Origin: Tetrahymena elliotti 4EA
Taxonomy: Eukaryota > Ciliophora > Oligohymenophorea > Hymenostomatida > Tetrahymenidae
DNA: 64,000 nt
Direction: 5' to 3'
NCBI GenBank assembly: GCA_000231825.2
Contig: JH720347.1
Span: 529,421-593,420, forward strand
The notes under the pieces: generated by a model
What the model saw: only the letters and a program-made list of their open reading frames with translations
What the model was told of the DNA's origin: nothing
The model's database searches: none
In this document: piece after piece, positions 50,811 to 64,000 of the stretch
Layout of the letters: every line of letters starts with the position of its first letter
Position numbering within the stretch: position 1 is the stretch's first letter
Translations under genes and position numbers: made by a program

Positions 50811-52098
50811 AGGCTAATTGTAAGCCTTTTGCAAATTTAAAGAAATATTTTATAATTAATTTTAGATTTCTTTATTGTACGCTAATTACTAAAAACTTGT
50901 ATTTTCCAAACTCTTTAAAAGTATATTGTATGTACTCATTTTTTCATTAGAAACTAATTCCATTTTCTTATTTAGTTTTTTATTGTTAAAAAAAATTTAT
51001 TTTTAAATTATTGAAAGGTTTTTTGTAATAAAGACAATTTCGTTATGGCTTATTTTTTTAAGTATTATAAGATTGAAAGCACTTTTGTTTTTAAAACAGG
51101 TTCATAATATTTATTTAATTGACACTTAAAATAAAAAAATCTACTATTTTTTGAATAAATTAAATTAAATTTTAAAAGTGAATAGTAGTATTATTTGTAT
51201 AATTTTTAAAATTAGGATATTCTCTTAAATAATACATATTTTTTTAATAAAGTAACTAACTTTCATATATAAATTTTTAACAAAAATTTAAAACTTGTAA
51301 AATAAATAAGATTCATGAAAAACTAATTATGCCAAATGATATTTAGAATATATCTCACTTAAAATAAATGTAAGTATTACTCTTTATTCATTCTATTTTC
51401 AAAAAAGTATATTAAAATAATAAGAATAAAAAAACATCTAGATGTTTGACAATAATATTATTTTAGGTTATTTCACATCAATATTTTTGAAAGAAAATAT
51501 AAATTAAGAAATGATATTTTATACCTACCATAAACTTATGCTTTCAATAAATATTTTTAGTTTTTTAGAATGTTAAAAAAATTTCTCTCTAACCCTCAAA
51601 ATTAAATTTTATTTTTAAAAATTTTTTTCCTTCATTGATTATCATTTATTTACCAAATGCTTAATTCTTACAAAAATATTTTTATTTTAGTATTAGAAAA
51701 GTCAAATAAGGAGTTTCTTTCTAAACATCATTAAATTTTGGGAGTTTATTCCTTAAACAACTTTAATCATTGACTTAGCACTTTTAAAAAAGATTAGAAA
51801 ATATTCTAGAATGAAATGCTTTATTATTTTAAATCTAATTAACTAATTAGTTCTACCTTTGGGTAATTTTAAAATATTTTATTCAGAGAAAATCGAATTT
51901 TTTATCTTTATAAATCATGGTAATAGGCATTTTGGAAATATTATTGATTATGTAAACATATATGATTATTACATGTATGTTGGTTGTTAATAATAATAAT
52001 AATAATTAAAATAATATAGGCAAGAAAAAAAATTAAATATTCTATTTAAAATCTGATAAAAAAAGAAAGAACAATCAAAAACATTTAAATCATCATAA
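50811..52098. other. A+T-rich intergenic region
   Basis: No coding signal. A TAA-type microsatellite lies at 51989-52012. The end is the leader of the EI24-like gene. Confidence 0.55.
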
Positions 52099-53109
52099 AT
52101 GGAGTTTTTATACAAATAAATTTATTTATTTGCATGTGGATTAAAAGATTCATTAAGAATATACCCTATTAAAAGATACATAGTGACGACTCATAGCAAC
52201 TCTTAAAAGATTTTAAAAATTCTAGGTTAAAGCTTCATACATTTGTTTATCTACTTTATCCTCTCAATTTTAATTATGAATTTCTTATCAAATTCCTCAT
52301 TGTTTTAGAAATTAAAGGAGCTAAGCTAAGTTGCAGAGATTATTTTGTTTGTGCTTTATTATGTATTTTGGTTAGGACCATTATATTTAATTACTACAAT
52401 TTACACTTTCTTCTGGTTTGGAGACATAGCTAATCTAGCATTTGAGATTGAAAGAGATCATTACAGAGTTAAAATTGTTCAAGCAAAATAAAGCATTGAG
52501 ACTATGGGAGCAAACGCTCTTAAAAAGATTGTATTCATGATTGTGTACATGATTCTCTCTATCAGTGCAGGGATATTTTTAGGAATGATACCTTACATAG
52601 GAAAAATAATAATTATTATGCTCTATAGTTTTTATTACTCTCTTTTCCTTTTCATGTTAAAATGGAATTACAATCCATACATACTTTCTTACTTTGAATA
52701 GTATGCTGCTTACTTCCTTGGATTTGGATTAATGTATAGTTGGTTTACCAATTTATTTACAGGTGCTCTTAATGATGGAATGTATTGGATACTCTTCCCT
52801 ATTTATATCTTGAATTCTACTTGCACTTAACCTCCCTCCTTAAAAGATATCTAGATCAAGAGTTTCTCAGAGCTCAAAGATATGATTTTCGGATAAAAAT
52901 ATCAAAGAAATAATGTATCATATGATGAACACCTTATAAGACTAAAAGATGATTCATAATATAAAAAATAATGCTTATAGTAAGGCAGCCTCTTCTAAAT
53001 TGTTAGAAAATTGACCAATAAAATAAATGATATATTAGGCAAATATTTAATTTCTTAAGCAATAACTGAAGGTCCAGAAGCTTAATAATCTCAAATCTCT
53101 ACAAATTGA
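52099..53109 (+). CDS. EI24: EI24 (etoposide-induced 2.4) family membrane protein
   Basis: Intron-free frame of 336 residues, ATG 52099 to TGA 53107-53109; family members are usually 300-360. EI24/PIG8 proteins are multi-pass ER membrane proteins linked in animals to autophagy and ER-mitochondria contacts. N-terminal GLKDSLR matches the conserved G.xDS start. Hydrophobic spans lie near 54-66, 85-112, 138-185 and 207-240. The signature FFWFGDIANLAFE (near 110-122) matches SFWYQDIADLAF, and YAAYFLGFGLMYSW followed by WILFPIYILNS matches the YYFGFGLPL...ILFPLFIISA end of the animal protein. The tail of about 80 residues is Gln/Lys-rich and probably cytosolic. Six-span topology is inferred from the family. 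Convergent with the CFAP57-like gene. Confidence 0.88.
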
Positions 53110-53743
53110 AAATTTAAATAAATGATATAAACTAGAATTTAATGAATTGTGTTTTTTGTTTATAAATTTATTTTTGTTTTTTAGAGTCATATGTAATTGC
53201 AAATAAATGTTTACAAAATCCCTTCTATTATAATATAAAATAATTATTTATCTACTCAGATTGAACTTAGTTTATTTAAAAGCTATTTTTTATTGGCCAA
53301 AAAATTTATGATTTTGAAATTCTCTTCAATTTTTTTAGTTAAATAACATTTATTTTTTGAAGAGAGCAAGATGAGTTTGTTAAAAAATTAAAAAATAGAA
53401 ATAGACTTTCTCTTTTAAGAAAAAGATAGACCTTAAAATAAATGTTTTAAGTTTAATTCATTAATATTTTTATATTGAGTTTACATTGTGATAAGAGAGC
53501 TGAGAGGAGTTATTTTTTTATTAGTTTAATTGGTAAAAAATGAAGAAAAATAAAATAAAGTATTTTTTCTTTTCAATTTACTACTCTAGATTTTTGTTTA
53601 ATGAAAATGAGAAAAACTTAATGATGATAATTTAGAACAATTTAATAAACAAATTTAACTTTCACATTTATTGAAAATGAAAAGTTAAAATAAAAATAGT
53701 TAAGCATTTTTTACTAAAAATAAATATACTAAGATTATTTATT
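53110..53743. other. Spacer between two convergent genes
   Basis: 3' flanks of the EI24-like and CFAP57-like genes. A+T-rich, with no other feature seen. Confidence 0.6.
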
Positions 53744-56700
53744 TCATTTATATTTATTTCCTTTTATTTGAGGTAGAGTAAAAGTACTCTTATTTTCTGG
53801 TTTCTTTGAAAGACTCTTTTTATTTTTTCCAGAAAGGATAGAGTCATTATCCTTGACTTTTAGGTGTTTTAAAATATCTGCATTTGATTTTGTAACGTTT
53901 AGAGCTTTATTAAAATAATTTTAGATTACTTAATAATAAAAATAGTAATAAAATACATTCGCTTATTATACTGTTTTAAGCTATTTAAGTTTCTTCTTAT
54001 GACATATGTCCAATTAATGTTCTATCTATTCTTGATATATGAGGAATAGTTAGGGATGGATCTTCTGTATAAAGGTAGTTTTATACTCTTTCCTTTATTT
54101 ATTATTTTATAATTAATTAATAAACTAAATACAAATGTTTTAATAATACTTTAAGTCTTTCATAAGTTTTTGACTCTTTTTCATCCTAAAATTTCTCTAC
54201 ATCCTTGATTAAAGAAAGTAATAAACTTTAGTTATCCTTTTAGCTTTATGAGATTATTGATCTATCAGGAGATGAAGTGCTTAAAATACCTAATGAATGC
54301 ATACTTTGAGAATTCTTTATTTTTCTTTAAATAAAATAACAAATTATTATTGACAAAATAAATGAATAAATAATAAGTTTTACTGAATTCTGTTGTTTCT
54401 TTCTTCATCATATTTTTAATAAGGTGTTTTCTTGTTGAGAGTTTTCTTATGCTTGGGCTGAGGTGATTCTATTATTGATTATTCAGCAAAAGAAGATTTT
54501 TCTTCTTCAATTTTATCTATTATTTTTGAAGGATCAAAATCTAGCAACTCCCTTTCAATAAATTCTTAGTCAGATTGAATTTCTCCATCAAGAGAAAGTC
54601 TCATAAGCTCTTTAGTAATAATATCCAAAGCCTTTTCTAAAGATCCAAGATGCTCTTTTAAACTTTTCTTTTCCTCACGGAGGATGTTACATTCCTTTAT
54701 AAGCTGAGTGTTTTCATTTTAAACTCTAATTACAACATCATCTCTATCAATTTCAGTTTATCTATTCAACTTACTAATAGTCTAAATCTTTTTACTCATG
54801 AAATCTCTCTATTTTATCAATTCTTCTCTTATTTAGTCAGAGTTATTCAAATTTAATTGTCTTAAAAATTCATCATCTGGAGAGTCTTTTAGTGAAGATC
54901 CTATCGAAGTATTTTTCTCCATTAAATTATTAAGATTTACATTTCCTTCAAAGAAATCTTTATAAATTGTATTCATTTTTTGGAACCAATCTTCATACTT
55001 TTCATTCTTGATCATATCTAAAATAGACTATTTAAAAGGAAACATGAATGAAATAAACAATCAAATAAAAAATAAAATTATTTACATATTCAAAGCTTTC
55101 AATCTTTCTCTTAGTAATAGCAAGAAGGTCTTATTTATCTTTAATTTATTACTTGAGTGAATCAATAAAATCTTTATTTTCAATAAGCTTTGTATTTATT
55201 TTCTTTGAAGCTTCTGACTCATCAAGAAGTTCTTTGTACATGACTCTAACATTTTTCTAATTAGATTAATTAATTAAATAAATAAGGAAATAAACTAGAA
55301 AATTATTTAACTTCCATATTTTTAAGATGATCAATTAAAGGAGATCTTTCATCTTATAAACTAGTTACTTAATAATCATAGACTGTCTTAAAATTTTGTA
55401 AATGATTATTTTTTATTCGATATTCTTTAATTTCTTATTCTTTAGAATTAATGATCTCTTCTTTACTTTATAACTAGCTCTAAATTCAAACAAAAAAATA
55501 TTATTAACTGACTAAAAATGTCATTTTTTTTAAGTTAAGTTACCTGCATCAACCCATTTTTGTCACTGAAATTTTTTCTTTCTTCTTCAAGATGTTCTAT
55601 TTAGCTTGTGGCCTCTTTTAAGATTGAATCTAATTCTAATTTTCTTTAATTAAATCTCTCTATTTCTTTTTATTTCTTTGAATTAGATGTTCTAAACTCT
55701 TCTGACCTTTTAATTTCTTCTTCCTTCTCATTTTGAAGTTATTTTTTAGTTTTTATTAAATACTCTTCATGTTCCTTTTCATCAAAAAAATTAATCTTAA
55801 GATTTTCCAAAAAATAAAATCTTACATCTGTTTGCTGTTTGAAAACCTCTTTGAATTTAGTTTGGTCTTCATTTAATTTATCTTATGATGTTGAAAACCT
55901 TTAAAAATGAATTATTTTAATATTTTACAATTTGAAAACAAAAATTTGTTTACCTTTCATATAATTCTTGGTATTTTTTACTGAAATCAATTTCAGTGTC
56001 TTTAATAATTTATTTATATTTTATAGTAAATTCATGAAGCTCCTTATCAGAAGATTATTTAATATTTTCAAGTTAAAATTTCAAATCGTCGCTCTTTTAA
56101 TACTAAGTTAATAAGGAACCCATGTTCTTTTCTTCCATAGAACTAACTTACTCCCTATACCTTGAGCGTAATAGCTCCATTTATGTTATTAGATCTTTAT
56201 ACTTCAAGTCACAGTCTTCCATAATCTTGCTTAACTATTCTTTTTATTTAGCAATCACATCTTTATTAGTGTCCTCTTAATTTTTTAGAAGCTGATTTAT
56301 TTAGTTCACTTGCTTCTCTTTTTCATCTTCTTAGTCAGTTTTCAAGTTAGAAATTCTAAATTCAAGTTCTTTAATCAAATCTTTTTTATTTTCTTAACTA
56401 GCACAACTACTTAAGCAAAGTTGATTAATACAGTAAATACTACCTACCTATTAATTTATATACGTTTATAATTAAATAAAATTTTGATGAATTAAATTTA
56501 CTTAAAATTTAGAATCTTCAACTCCATATGATATTTCAACCTCATTACCATTAGAAAACTAACGGAGTCTCAAAAAATAGATACTTCCATTTTCAGAACC
56601 AGTGATAAGATAGTTTAAGTCTTTGGTGATTTACATAGAAGATATAGCTGTTTAATGGAGGGTTATTTCAAAGAATTCTTATTATTTAACAGATATATCA

Positions 56701-59426
56701 AAAGGCCATATATAGGTTCTTACACTACCAGCTGAAGTTCCAAATAAAATAACTCCTAATTCTTTTACAAGCAATGCTGAAGTATAATTATAAGGGCTGA
56801 CATCTGTCTCATAAATTGGATTACATCCTTTATCATCAAATATTCTAATCTTTTAGTTAACGATTAATATTCAGTTTTGGGGAAAAAGAAAAAAAATACT
56901 TTTGAGTCAGAAGTTGAACAAACACACCAATCTAAATCATTGTCATAAATAACAGTATTATATTTTGTTTGTTTATAAGCATGCTCAACTATCCTATTCC
57001 CTGTCCAAACATTCCAGCAGTTGAGAACACCTTAACTACAATTGGAAACTAGCATTGTATCATCAACCATCCATTTGATTCTTTTAACAAATCCAGAGTG
57101 ACCATTTAGTGTTATTATAGATTCATATGTGTTAGGATTATAAATATTTATCATGTTATAGTTAGCTACATAAATTAAAAAAGAAATAAAATGACGAAGT
57201 ATTTTAAATTAATAACTTTTTTACATGCAGCACATAAGTTTCCCCATTCACTATAAGCTACAGCATTTACATACTTTACATTTTATTCACTAAAAGCTAT
57301 TTTTAACTCATCCTCAAGAATAAAGAAAAACTTTAAACTTTTAAATATAAAAAATAATTAATTTCAGTATTTAAATTCTACAAAGCAATTACCCCTCCCT
57401 ATAACCAACAGCACATTAGAAGCTTAATGGATGGAGTGAAACTGAAAGTGGATTCTCATGGAAGTAAGTAGTGTAAATACATTTGAATACTCCGGTGTTC
57501 ATTGAAAACTCCCAATTTTTTAAAGTTTTATCATCGCTTAAAGTCAATAAAATAGATTTTGATGGACACAAAGCACAGTCTACAATCATTCCTTTATGAA
57601 CTCCTTCAGGAAAGAGGGGCTCAAATGCATCTTTTTAAGCAGCACTGATTACATCAACTACACCATAGTTGAAGATATATAAATCGATTCTTCCTAAATT
57701 TTGTAAATCTATTTTTTAATTTTAACCTGCTCCTCCAACTCCTCCTAATTGATTAGTGTTATTTTTTTTGATTCCCTTAGTTTATGGTGGACTGGTATTT
57801 TAAGCAGCCACATTTTATAAAATTTAGTTTGCATTAGTAAAAACTGGTTAATTTTCTATATTAGATTTGTTTTTCTTTATTACTGAATCTATTTAATTCG
57901 ATGATTAAATATTAAATTAAGAAGGGTTCTAAGTTAGATGACTACTGCTTTAATTATTATTGTTAGAGCTTTAAATATATTGATTTGTGTTACTGGGAGC
58001 AGAGTTTTTTGATTTGGTATCCATTACTTACATAATTCTGGGTGCATGCTATACACAAAGAGCTATTACATTTTCTTATATACTTGATGATAAATTTAAA
58101 ACTTTATAAATATGCTAAGCGTTAATTCTAAAAGTTCCTTTTAGTTAAAGCATTTCAGTTCTTTTATTCATTTCATAGGCATTGACAACTCCCAAATTTT
58201 CAAAACCTACAACAAATCCATTGAATATAGAAGTGATAGAAGCTAATTAATAAGGTTCTGATATCTCTTTTAGTTAATCTTATATTTAACTGGAAGTGAT
58301 TTCATCTTACTATCCTATAACTTATTAAGAGACAGGTACTGTATTTTTCATAATATTCATAGATTTTTTATCTAGTTCATCCTTGAGATGAATATCGCTA
58401 ACTGTTACCTATAAGCTTTATTTAAATTTCCTTTGCTTATAAAAATATATCATATTTGCATTAGTTATAAATGCCATATATTCTGTCTCTGGGATTTAAC
58501 AACATTCTATTATTTCTTCTTCTTGATTTGCTAGATTTTCTTTGTAGGAAAAAGGTTCATCACTTAACTCCTTTTCTGAAACATTTAATTTCCACACTTA
58601 GAAATACTGCGGCCCTAACAAATAGAACTCTTCAGGAATATCCTAACAAACTTCCAAAATGTTAATTTAAAAATTCAAGATATCTCTTGTAAATAGCATT
58701 TTCTCTCTTTAAATACCATAAATAGTAATACAATATTTATTTTCTTCTTCGACAAGAGACACAATATTCTATTTTTAATAAAAATAGATTTGATTGAGTT
58801 TATTCATCCTTATTAACAAATTAATCTAATTGTAAAGATAAAATATAATGACCAACTTTAATAACTCCTTTTTACCTTGTTTTTAATTATAAATGCGCAG
58901 TCTATAATTATAGAATTTTGCTGAACATGAGTATGTGCAAAAGATACAGGGGTAGTTTACTTCTTCTTAATTACTTTAAGCTTTTAAAATATATGAGAGT
59001 TAATAAATATTTGGTAGATAAACTAGATATCTCATTTTACAATTTAAATCTACAAAATTATTTCAACAAAAGTAATTTATAAATTAGAGATATCAAATTC
59101 AAATTCCACTGTTTAATTTATAATAAAATTATTTTTACTGTTGGGAATCCTTTGTTTCCTCTTAATCCTACTACTATATTCAATGTATCTTAGGATGATA
59201 TTACAAAATTCATTGCTGTGATATCCTCATCTTCAATGTTTTTGATCAAATAATGTTACTTTTTATGCAAAAGATTATATTCTACTAAATGTTTTCCACA
59301 CTAATAAATCATTCTATCATCATCAACCATTAATACGTTTTTTCTAATAGGAATTTGTGAACATCCATAACTTTATTCAATTTAACACTTAACACCATTG
59401 ATAAATTCTTTGGAAGAGTTCCACAT
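53744..59426 (-). CDS. CFAP57: CFAP57/WDR65-type ciliary WD-repeat and coiled-coil protein
   Basis: Minus-strand gene from ATG 59426 to TGA 53746-53744 with about a dozen exons and short A+T-rich introns (e.g. 58823-58874, 57338-57392, about 50-105 bp each). The protein is over 1100 residues. The N-terminal half is a WD40 double propeller: VDDDRMIYQCGKHLVEYNL, ITAMNFVISSQDTLNIVVGL, EEFYLLGPQYFQVWKL, ILLTLSDDKTLKNWEF, NPLSVSLHPLSFQCAVGYRE, GHSGFVKRIKWMVDDTMLV, and ISSMQITKDLNYLITGSENG. The C-terminal half is long coiled coil. This order matches CFAP57 (WDR65), an axonemal protein that anchors single-headed inner dynein arms, so the product should act in cilia. An Asn/Ser/Gln-rich linker of about 110 residues interrupts the propellers near 57.7-58.0 kb. 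Start is the first ATG after an in-frame TGA. Some exon edges near 59.0-59.15 kb and in the coiled coil are uncertain. Confidence 0.88.
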
Positions 59427-62314
59427 TCTTCTTTTAGGTTACTAAAATTTTAGAAAATTATTGAAAACTCATAAATTATTTGATCATCAAATAGTTGAAT
59501 ATTGAATAAAAATATTAAAAAGTAGAAACATTTTTTCTTGGTTGCATTATCTCTATTTACTCATCTCCCATTTTTAATTTTCAAAATAGTCTATATAGTT
59601 TAATTTTGCTAGCTTTTTAAATAAATTCCTAAAATCTTCTTAGTGTAGAGCAATTTGAAATAATAAAACTTGCTTGCTATTAATTATTAATGATGATATA
59701 TAATTATTATAACTATTATTATAACAGCAATATTTTATTTTTTTACTTAACAAAAAAAACAAAACAATATTTAAAAAATGTCATTCAAAAATGAAAACCA
59801 TTTTTTTAACCTTCTCTTTTTCCATTTTTTTGAAGAATAAATATTTCAACTTTCGAACTAAATATTTTAATTTATAGAATAAATTTTTAGTCATATTTTC
59901 TATCAATTCAATTATTCCAACACCCTTTATTATTAGAAAGGTTTAACAAAAGTATTTAGAAGCAAATAAAAATATTCAAAGTAATAAATAAATATACGAG
60001 TAGTTGATTTTAGATAAAATTATTTTAGCTTTGATTTTCAAAATATATAAAAACTTCTAATTTTTTAATCTGATGATTGCTTTAAAAATGAATTTAGAAT
60101 TAATTTAAATAGTTTTTCGTTTTTTGTTGGCTAAACAATTTTTTCAATAAAACTAAGCAAAGAAGGTAAGAAAGAGCATCAGTTAAAATTAATAATTTTA
60201 ACAGAGAATATTTTTGTCAAATTTAATTATTGTAAAAATGTTTTAAGTAAAAAAATGTTATTATGAAAAAAAAAGATAAAATATATTTTTAAAGTATTTT
60301 TTGATGAAACTAATTTAACTCCTATTAATAGTTAAAAAAGGCATTTATGTCTGAATAAATCAAAGAAGATTTAAGATTATTTTAAAAAAACTTTAAATAT
60401 TATAAAAACGCTGAGGAATTTTTAAAATTGTAAAAAATATAAAAAAACTATGACTAATAATTTTAATATTTATTTAATATGGAAAGGTATTTTAAAATTA
60501 AAAAATTTATGTAAATTCTATCAATTTTAATATTTTGAAATGAAATCACTTTTGTCTAAATTTAGATTTTAGATAGGATTTTTGGTTAATCTGTATGATA
60601 TTTGTAAATAAAAAATGCCTTTATCAAAACAATTTTTTATTAAATCCACTCTATCGTGTATTATTATAATATCTCTCTAATGTTCTTTTTCTGTTAAGAT
60701 AAGTTGGAAGAATTTATTACTTTTCTATAGGTCTATGTAAGAATATAAAAGAAAATAACTCTTTATTTATTGGCATTGAAAGTGATTTTCATGTAATAGA
60801 GTACATAATCTATAGATACTTTTCAATCAACAGGCATCATCGCAAGATTAAAATGATAGATAAATTTGAGTATATATAGGTTGTTTAACAGTATTTGTTA
60901 GAATCTTAACAAACTTTCTTTATATTATTTCTTCTATTTCTAAAAATTTTGCGGACTAAAGATTTTTTGATATGAATTAGAATTTGGTGGGTGGTCGATT
61001 GATTAATTGATTAAGCCAAGTTAGCTTGACCAAAATTCAATTAAATTATTATTAACTCCAGGATTTTTAGGATTCATATAATATTTGAATGTAATTGTGA
61101 GGAGGGAAAAGATAAATAATTTCAATTAAGATTATTTCTACAAAATATACAAGCAAAGGGCCATTTCTATTTCATATTACTTAGGTGATTTAAATAAATA
61201 TGGGTTATTTCTATTTAGAAGATCTCATCTCACTAAGCTAAGATTGAAAACATTTTTCTTTTTTAAAATTCAATGGAAAGCCAAACAAATATGATCTTAG
61301 ATAGTTAGAGCATAATTTTTTTATTTAAAGATAGGTAGGTATGTAAGCTGGTGTAATATTAAAATTCTTTCTACTTAAAATTGTGCCTGAAAACTAGTTG
61401 TGATTATCAAAATAAATAAATACTATCTTTAATTTTGCATTCTATTTTAGAAAATTTTAGAAAATAATTGGAATGGGGATATTGGGATATTGTTAATATT
61501 TGGTATTTGTGTTAAAATCTAAGTGATACATGCACACCTATATTGATTCATTCAGTAATTAAACAAAGAAAGCTTTTATAGATGCTTGAAAGTGAATAAC
61601 AATTAACAATTAATTAATTTAAGGCTTTCCTCTATTTTTAAGTTACTGTTGCTTCTTTTATACACTATATTTATGCATTTATGACTTTATTAAAATATTT
61701 TATTCTGAAAACGTTTATATCTATCTAGGAAGAATTCCAATTTTAGATTTTGTAAATTCACACTCCAGTCTAAAATTTGCTTTGAATCAAACTAAATTAA
61801 AGAATATTCGTAAAAAAAACAAAAATTTTACATCAAACAGATAAAGAAATCCTTTTATTTTTATCAATTCAGTTCGACAGTTCTATTTGATCAAAGAAGA
61901 AAGGAGAGATTCTAATAATTAGATCTTGAAAAATAAACGAAAAAACAAAGAAAGTAATTGATAATTATTGAGAAACACAATCAATTTATTAGTAAGATTG
62001 TGGGCTGAAATCTTAATTAAAGAAAGAAAGAGAGAGAAAGTTTGCTTGCTTGATAATCTTTTTAAATAGTAAATAGAAAACAAAAAAAAGAAAGAAAAAA
62101 TACATTGAAAACTCATATAATTTTTTTGAGCAATTAATTGATTTGGTGTGTCTTGAATAAAGTCCTCTTTTAAAAAAAATATAAAGCCAAACTAAATAAA
62201 GAAAAAGAAACAATAATTTCTTCTTTAAATTATTAAAGAAAAAAATAATAAACCTTGTAAAAAGGATAATCAACTTAAAAGGACAGACAAATTTTTTTGT
62301 AGAATTCGCATAAG
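59427..62314. other. Long A+T-rich intergenic region
   Basis: About 2.9 kb between divergent genes with no convincing reading frame, RNA structure or repeat. Both promoters should lie here. Short open frames on either strand are Leu/Phe/Lys-rich, as expected from base composition. Confidence 0.5.
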
Positions 62315-63730
62315 ATGTCTAACTAAGTGGAATAAATCAACGTCGAGCAACACACTAAGTATGTTCTCGAAAAAGTTCTTGTTGAAATTAATGCTGGATT
62401 GGCTACTGAAAACGTCTCAGTTAAAAATTAATCCTCCGCTGCCTTTAAGATTGAAAAAATTTATTGCGACTCCACAAAGATTATATCTGTCGTAATGCCA
62501 TCTAAATCTGAATCTCATTTTGAGACTGATGATGAGGATGATGACTTAGAGTGCAGTGAGAGTACCAAAAATAATAATCAAATTGACGATGTTGAATGCC
62601 ACAAAAACAAGAAGTCTAATGCGAGCTGCAAAGAAAGGGCCTCTTCTCCTAACCAAATATCAAATGATCTCACAAATAATTTGTAAAAGTCTGTCGTAAA
62701 AGAAGTTATTAAGCCTAGTAACTTAAGTGAATGTGACTTTAAGAAGGAAGGAGGTTAATACTAACTCCTCCTTAATGAATTTTTGGTCAGTAAGATGATC
62801 CCTAAGAACAAAAATATCCTCAAACCTTTTTATTTTGAAGAGTATAATGAAGGTGCTTGCCTTGTGATGCCTTTTGCTGCTTTCGGAGATGCCGATATGA
62901 TTTCTAAATGGTAGAATAACAATTTCAAGAATATTCAAATGTATAGCTTTGAGTTACAAAAATTACTCCGTACTTCTTAAAGCTATGAATATTAGCAACC
63001 TCACATCCAAGAAAAGATCGAAAACTAGTGTGAATACTTAGAAAAGTTGATTAAGGAAGAAATCATTAAGAAGTAACTTGGCACTTGTGTGAATGTCATT
63101 AGAACCCTTGCTAAACAAATTGGCTAGGCTCTCTATCTCCTCCATAATAAGTGCAACATTGCTCATAATGATATCAAGCCTGATAACATATACATATCTA
63201 AGTTTAATATCAAGCAAGATAAGTACAATTTTAAGCTTGCTGATTTCGGCTATGCTAGATAAGGTTAATTTTAGACTCATAGAGATTCCTTTGAGTTCTT
63301 CAATCGCAAAAATAAACGTTTCTTCTCTCCTGAGCTCCTCTATCTTGTTGATGGATAGATTGAAGATAATTAACCTATAGTCGACTAAAAGAAGTGTGAT
63401 GTTTATGCTTTTGGTTTGTCTCTTTATGAAATCCTTGTTGGTGGCTTCTTCCCATTCAAAGACGATTTGAATGATCCTCTCTTTGTCAAGTATTTAAACA
63501 AGACCATAACCATTAAAAACTTGATGCAATGGTTTTACTAATACTTCTCTCAAGTTACTAATGCCGACCAGATGATTGACCTTCTCACCCACATGATGGA
63601 TCCTCACCCAGAAACTAGATACAGCATCACACAAGTTCTTTAACACCCTTGGCTCAAATCTTTCAAACTCAACTGCCCCAAAAAGTATTCCAACGTCAAT
63701 TCTCTTTCCAAATTTGAATCTGACTATTGA
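62315..63730 (+). CDS. Atypical Ser/Thr protein kinase
   Basis: Intron-free frame of 471 residues, ATG 62315 to TGA 63728-63730. Kinase features are clear in the C-lobe: AHNDIKPDN (catalytic loop, His 284, with Asn in place of Arg before the catalytic Asp), ADFGYA (DFG Asp 310), FFSPELLYL in the APE position, CDVYAFGLSLYEILVGGFFPF (helix F), and a closing PETRYSITQVLQHPWL block. The N-lobe is unusual. I see no glycine-rich loop and no obvious VAIK strand, and an acidic Ser/Asn-rich stretch (ETDDEDDDLECSE, about 70-140) occupies that area. It is therefore a non-RD kinase, possibly active, with a diverged ATP pocket. No transmembrane or targeting segment. Codon use (many CTC, GTC, AAC) differs from the A+T-ending neighbours. 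Confidence 0.87.
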
Positions 63731-64000
63731 AGAAAGAGTTGAAAAAACTATAAAACATTGAATTTCTTAATTTATAAAATCAAACACTTAAACTAAATTT
63801 AAAGAAATATCGTACTATAAAATCTAATAACCAAACTTCAAAACAATTATAATTTAATGTCATTTATTAATTTAACCCTTCCAACAAACATTAAACCAAT
63901 CAACCTAAATAACTCTGAATAAAACAACTGTTCATTCAACTTAAACACTTAACTTAACACCTAATGAATAAATAATCTATTAAACATAACTATTAAACCT
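63731..64000. other. 3' flank of the kinase gene
   Basis: A+T-rich sequence with an AACCTAA/CTTAA-rich stretch to the window edge. No feature called. Confidence 0.5.

Noticed and set aside
1..64000. tRNA genes, CRISPR arrays, insertion sequences, telomeres
   Set aside because: I looked for T-arm strings, regular spaced repeats, transposase motifs and CCCCAA repeats and found none convincing; a tRNA or transposon search tool would be decisive.

Overview
The window looks like macronuclear DNA of an oligohymenophorean ciliate, most likely Tetrahymena or a close relative. Base composition is extremely A+T-rich. The long genes stay open only if TAA and TAG are read as glutamine, and every gene with a visible 3' end stops at TGA (nuclear code 6). 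Introns are short, A+T-rich and bounded by GTAA/GTAT...TAG. Standard-code reading breaks almost every gene, so most genes below were re-read with the ciliate code on both strands.

Layout, left to right. A 3' gene fragment (3-677, +). A Nup93/Nic96 nucleoporin (1970-4861, +). The SSU-processome protein MPP10 (5340-7318, +). An unrecognised disordered protein (8285-10426, +). A U3 snoRNA gene (about 11876-12130, +). An unrecognised 404-residue protein (12672-13886, -). A VWFA-domain protein (14927-16023, +). A weak small gene candidate (17141-17658, +). A probable pseudokinase (19181-20218, -). An unresolved stretch with candidate exons (20.2-23.5 kb). An AIFM3-like Rieske/FAD oxidoreductase (24725-26620, +). 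A small charged protein (27246-27774, +). A Q/N-rich reading frame (29135-29638, +) that may be the 5' part of the next gene. A very long Ser/Asn/Gln-rich protein ending in an FCP1/NIF-type phosphatase domain (30005-35248, +). A large type I membrane protein with LVIVD-like repeats and a cadherin-like domain (36855-41801, +). A multi-domain cyclic-nucleotide-binding protein (43143-47085, +). A FAIM-like domain fused to a Q/N-rich tail with endocytic-type motifs (48437-50810, +). An EI24 family membrane protein (52099-53109, +). A CFAP57/WDR65-type ciliary protein (53744-59426, -, many exons). An atypical Ser/Thr kinase (62315-63730, +). The intervals between are 75-85% A+T with no supported genes.

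There is no operon logic: each gene has its own flanks and both strands are used. The one functional pairing is MPP10 and U3 snoRNA, two parts of the same pre-rRNA processing particle, encoded about 4.5 kb apart. I saw no tRNA, CRISPR array, transposase or telomere. No gene set here amounts to a clear new system. The most unusual items are the FAIM-like/endocytic-tail fusion, the degenerate kinase and the unresolved 20.2-23.5 kb stretch. Exon boundaries were placed by eye from splice motifs and phase; the less certain ones are marked.
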